Shown: one piece after another, positions 61,785 to 64,000 of the stretch
Numbering within the stretch: position 1 is the stretch's first letter
How the letters are laid out: the number at the start of each line of letters is the position of its first letter
DNA from: Artemisia argyi
Taxonomy: Eukaryota > Streptophyta > Magnoliopsida > Asterales > Asteraceae
Direction: 5' to 3'
Length of the DNA stretch: 64,000 nucleotides
Assembly: GCA_030686995.1 (NCBI GenBank)
Contig: CM060684.1
Coordinates: 11,269,897 to 11,333,896, forward strand
Notes under the pieces: generated by a model
Databases searched by the model: none
Seen by the model: the letters and a program-made list of their open reading frames with translations, nothing else
What the model was told of the DNA's origin: nothing
Program-made: the position numbers and the translations under genes

Positions 61785-64000
61785 CTACGTGATCTCATTA
61801 TCAAACGTCACATCCTCCTCACTAATCATTTCATTGTTATTTTCTTGGTAATGTTTTACACGTTGTATGTTAACCGTGAATTCCCTACCTTCATCATCAA
61901 TTAACACTAGCGCTCCAAATTTAGAAGAATTCTTTACCGTGAACGGCCCATACCATCTAGACTTAAGTTTTCCCGGAAATAGTCTCAACCGAGAATTGTA
62001 TAATAGGACCTTGTCTCCTTCTGAAAATTCTTTGGGTTTCTTAATTCTTTGATCATGCCATCTTTTAGCTCTTTCTTTATATGTGATGGAGGATTCGTAG
62101 GCTTCTAGTCTAAGCTCATCAAGCTCGTGTAATTGCAGAAACCTATTATTCCCAGCAGTTGTGTAATCTAAGTTGCATGCCTTAAGTGCCCAATAAGCCT
62201 TGTGTTCTAATTCTACTGGTAAGTGACATGCTTTACCATACACCATGCGAAACGGGGTCGTTCCAATAGGTGTTTTGTAAGCAGTTCGGAATGCCCATAA
62301 GGCTTCGTCGAGTTTGAATGACCAGTCTTTTCTGTTTTGACTAACCGTTTTTTCAAGTATTCTTTTAATAGCTCTATTGGTGTTTTCGACTTGGCCATTG
62401 GTCTGTGGATGATAAGCGGTGGAGAATCGATGGGGTACTCCATACCTCTTCATGACCTTTTCCATTTGTGCATTGCAGAAATGTGTCCCCCTATCACTGA
62501 TGAGAGCTTTCGGTATCCCGAATCTTGCGAAAAGCTTTTTCAGGAAATGAATGACTACTCTTGCATCATTGGTCCTAAGGGCTTGTGCCTCAACCCATTT
62601 GGAAACATAGTCAATGGCGACTAAGATGTATTCGTTTCCCCCTGAGGATGGAAAGGGTCCCATGAAGTCAATTCCCCAAACATCGAATACCTCACAGACT
62701 TGTATAAAGTTCTGAGGTGCCTCATCCCTATGTGATATATTTCCGGCTCGTTGACATGCATCGCACGCCTGCACCATTTCTTTTACATCACGGAAAATTG
62801 TGGGCCAATAGAATCCTGCATCGAGAATCTTTCGGGCGGTAACGTTTATCCCATGATGCCCTCCGGGGTGATATTCCCTCATAATTTTTACTGCCTCATT
62901 CTCCGAAACACAACGCCTTATAATGTGGTCAGGACACCTTCGGAATAAAAAGGGTTCATCCCAGAAGTAATATTTTAGCTGGGAAAAGAACCTCTTTCTC
63001 TCGTACTTAGTCAGGTGTTCAGGAACAAGTCTACATCTACTTGCGAAGTAATTGGCAAAGTCGGCGTACCATGGCTCCGAGTCAATTATTGACATTAGTT
63101 GTTCATCAGGAAACGAATCCCTAATCTCGCTTCTATCGTGCTTATCCAAGGGGTTTTCAAGATGAGATAGATGACGTGTGGCTAGATTCTCTGCCCCCCT
63201 CTTATCGCGAATCTCAACATCGAATTCTTGTAACAACAAGATCCACCGAATTAGTCGCGGCTTGGCATCCTGTTTCGCGAACAGATATCGAAGAGCTGAG
63301 TGATCAGTGAAGACGACTGTCTTTGAAAGGACAAGATATTGTCGGAATTTGTCGAATGCAAACACTACGGCTAGTAATTCTTTTTCGGTGGTGGAGTAGT
63401 TCTCTTGAGCGGGATTCATAGTTTTGCTAGCGTAGTAAATAGGTTGGAAAAGCTTATCACGTCGTTGTCCTAATACAGCCCCGACAGCGAAGTCGCTAGC
63501 GTCACACATGATTTCAAATGGTAACTCCCAGTTGGGTGTGATCATGATTGGAGCTTGAGTGAGTTCCCTTTTTAAGAGATCGAAAGCATCTTTGCATTCT
63601 TGGGAAAAATCGAACGGAGCATCCTTCACAAGCAATTGAGTCATTGGCCGGGCAATTTTGGAGAAGTCTTTGATGAATCTCCGATAAAATCCGGCGTGCC
63701 CCAAAAAGCTGCGTATTGCCTTAACAGTCGTGGGGTATGGCAACTTAGATATAGCTACAACTTTAGCTTGGTCCACCTCTATTCCATTCCCTGAGATCTT
63801 ATGCCCTAACACAATTCCTTCCTTTACCATGAAATGACACTTTTCCCAGTTTAACACCAAGTTGGTTTCCTCACAACGTTTAAGCATCTTTTCTAAATTA
63901 GCAAGACAGCGGTCGAAGGAGTTCCCGAAGACTGAAAAGTCATCCATGAACACTTCCATGCTGTCTTCCATGAGTTCGTGAAAGATTGCGGTCATGCAAC
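61785..64000 (-). CDS. D pol: RT (C-terminal part), RNase H, integrase; Athila-type
   Basis: Open without a stop from the window end to the stop at 61785-61787, at least 736 residues; the N-terminal part lies beyond 64000. Counting from the Met at 63995: RT active-site strand FMDD at 16-19, then [20 protein letters not shown]; RNase H from about 150 ([41 protein letters not shown]); integrase with H2C2 finger (HPGGHHG, then CDAC) near 380-430 and catalytic residues in GIDFMG, LISDRG and NGQVEN; a C-terminal domain SRWYGPFTV. This is Gypsy order with Athila-type sequence. One oddity: the last conserved Asp of RNase H, expected in AADHLSRLE, reads ATRHLSHLE. Otherwise apparently intact and a possible source of enzymes for E. 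Confidence 0.92.
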   Translation of the reverse strand, partial: CMTAIFHELMEDSMEVFMDDFSVFGNSFDRCLANLEKMLKRCEETNLVLNWEKCHFMVKEGIVLGHKISGNGIEVDQAKVVAISKLPYPTTVKAIRSFLGHAGFYRRFIKDFSKIARPMTQLLVKDAPFDFSQECKDAFDLLKRELTQAPIMITPNWELPFEIMCDASDFAVGAVLGQRRDKLFQPIYYASKTMNPAQENYSTTEKELLAVVFAFDKFRQYLVLSKTVVFTDHSALRYLFAKQDAKPRLIRWILLLQEFDVEIRDKRGAENLATRHLSHLENPLDKHDRSEIRDSFPDEQLMSIIDSEPWYADFANYFASRCRLVPEHLTKYERKRFFSQLKYYFWDEPFLFRRCPDHIIRRCVSENEAVKIMREYHPGGHHGINVTARKILDAGFYWPTIFRDVKEMVQACDACQRAGNISHRDEAPQNFIQVCEVFDVWGIDFMGPFPSSGGNEYILVAIDYVSKWVEAQALRTNDARVVIHFLKKLFARFGIPKALISDRGTHFCNAQMEKVMKRYGVPHRFSTAYHPQTNGQVENTNRAIKRILEKTVSQNRKDWSFKLDEALWAFRTAYKTPIGTTPFRMVYGKACHLPVELEHKAYWALKACNLDYTTAGNNRFLQLHELDELRLEAYESSITYKERAKRWHDQRIKKPKEFSEGDKVLLYNSRLRLFPGKLKSRWYGPFTVKNSSKFGALVLIDDEGREFTVNIQRVKHYQENNNEMISEEDVTFDNEIT

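Larger units (their letters stand above)
57856..64000 (-). mobile_element. D: Athila-like Gypsy element, 3' half in window
   Basis: 3' LTR 57856-59264, 3' internal region 59265-61784, pol from 61785 past the window end. It interrupts the accessory ORF of C; the candidate target duplicate on the left is gttac (57851-57855). Related to E, which has lost the pol seen here. Confidence 0.92.

Overview
The window looks like nuclear DNA from a flowering plant, most likely Asteraceae. It is AT-rich and almost entirely made of transposable elements. Two retrotransposon-borne proteins (the 51.1 kb gag-like protein and the 55.1 kb accessory protein) and the resistance-gene fragment resemble, from memory and without any search, proteins I associate with Tanacetum/lettuce-type composites. 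I see no intact ordinary host gene. Host traces are the last LRR exon of an RGC2-like NBS-LRR gene (2532-3287), a tail exon of an MSL-type mechanosensitive channel (14200-14403, minus) and an unidentified broken gene (15697-16090).

Layout. 1-5072: host DNA with two inverted-repeat elements. 5073-12959: a young, complete but frameshifted Ty1/Copia element (LTRs 738 bp, TSD atttc). 12960-16280: host DNA, MSL fragment, a foldback element. 16281-36421: one minus-strand Copia of the same lineage, stretched from about 7.9 kb to 20.1 kb by three later insertions whose TSDs I can read: N1 (18330-20975), N2 (21384-23960) and a gag-only Athila-like Gypsy element E (28576-35554). 36422-45341: host DNA and an LTR-like block, then a chain of Helitron, MITE and larger inverted-repeat elements, each separated from the next by a long (TA)n array. 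45342-48727: non-autonomous LTR element F, same family as N2, carrying a hAT MITE. 49563-64000: a nest of three, in which minus-strand Copia G is cut by pol-less element C (50049-57855), itself cut by a minus-strand Athila element D (57856 to beyond 64000) with an open pol frame.

Working relations. Only D has an uninterrupted pol in view. Both Copias carry stops and frameshifts. N1, N2, F, E and C have no pol, so they would need proteins supplied by other elements. The most unusual structure is a set of arrays of 20 or more degenerate copies of a short motif at roughly 19-25 bp spacing in these pol-less elements: core CGAGTW in N2, F and C, and a different motif (GTTAAKWCTGG-like, minus strand) in N1, although N1, N2 and F share a separate conserved non-coding core. 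In C one array lies before each of its two ORFs. Other notable patterns are the (TA)n-separated transposon chain and clusters of the palindrome TGACGSCGTCA just upstream of the TATA box in both Athila LTRs. Divergence figures are hand counts from reading aligned copies.
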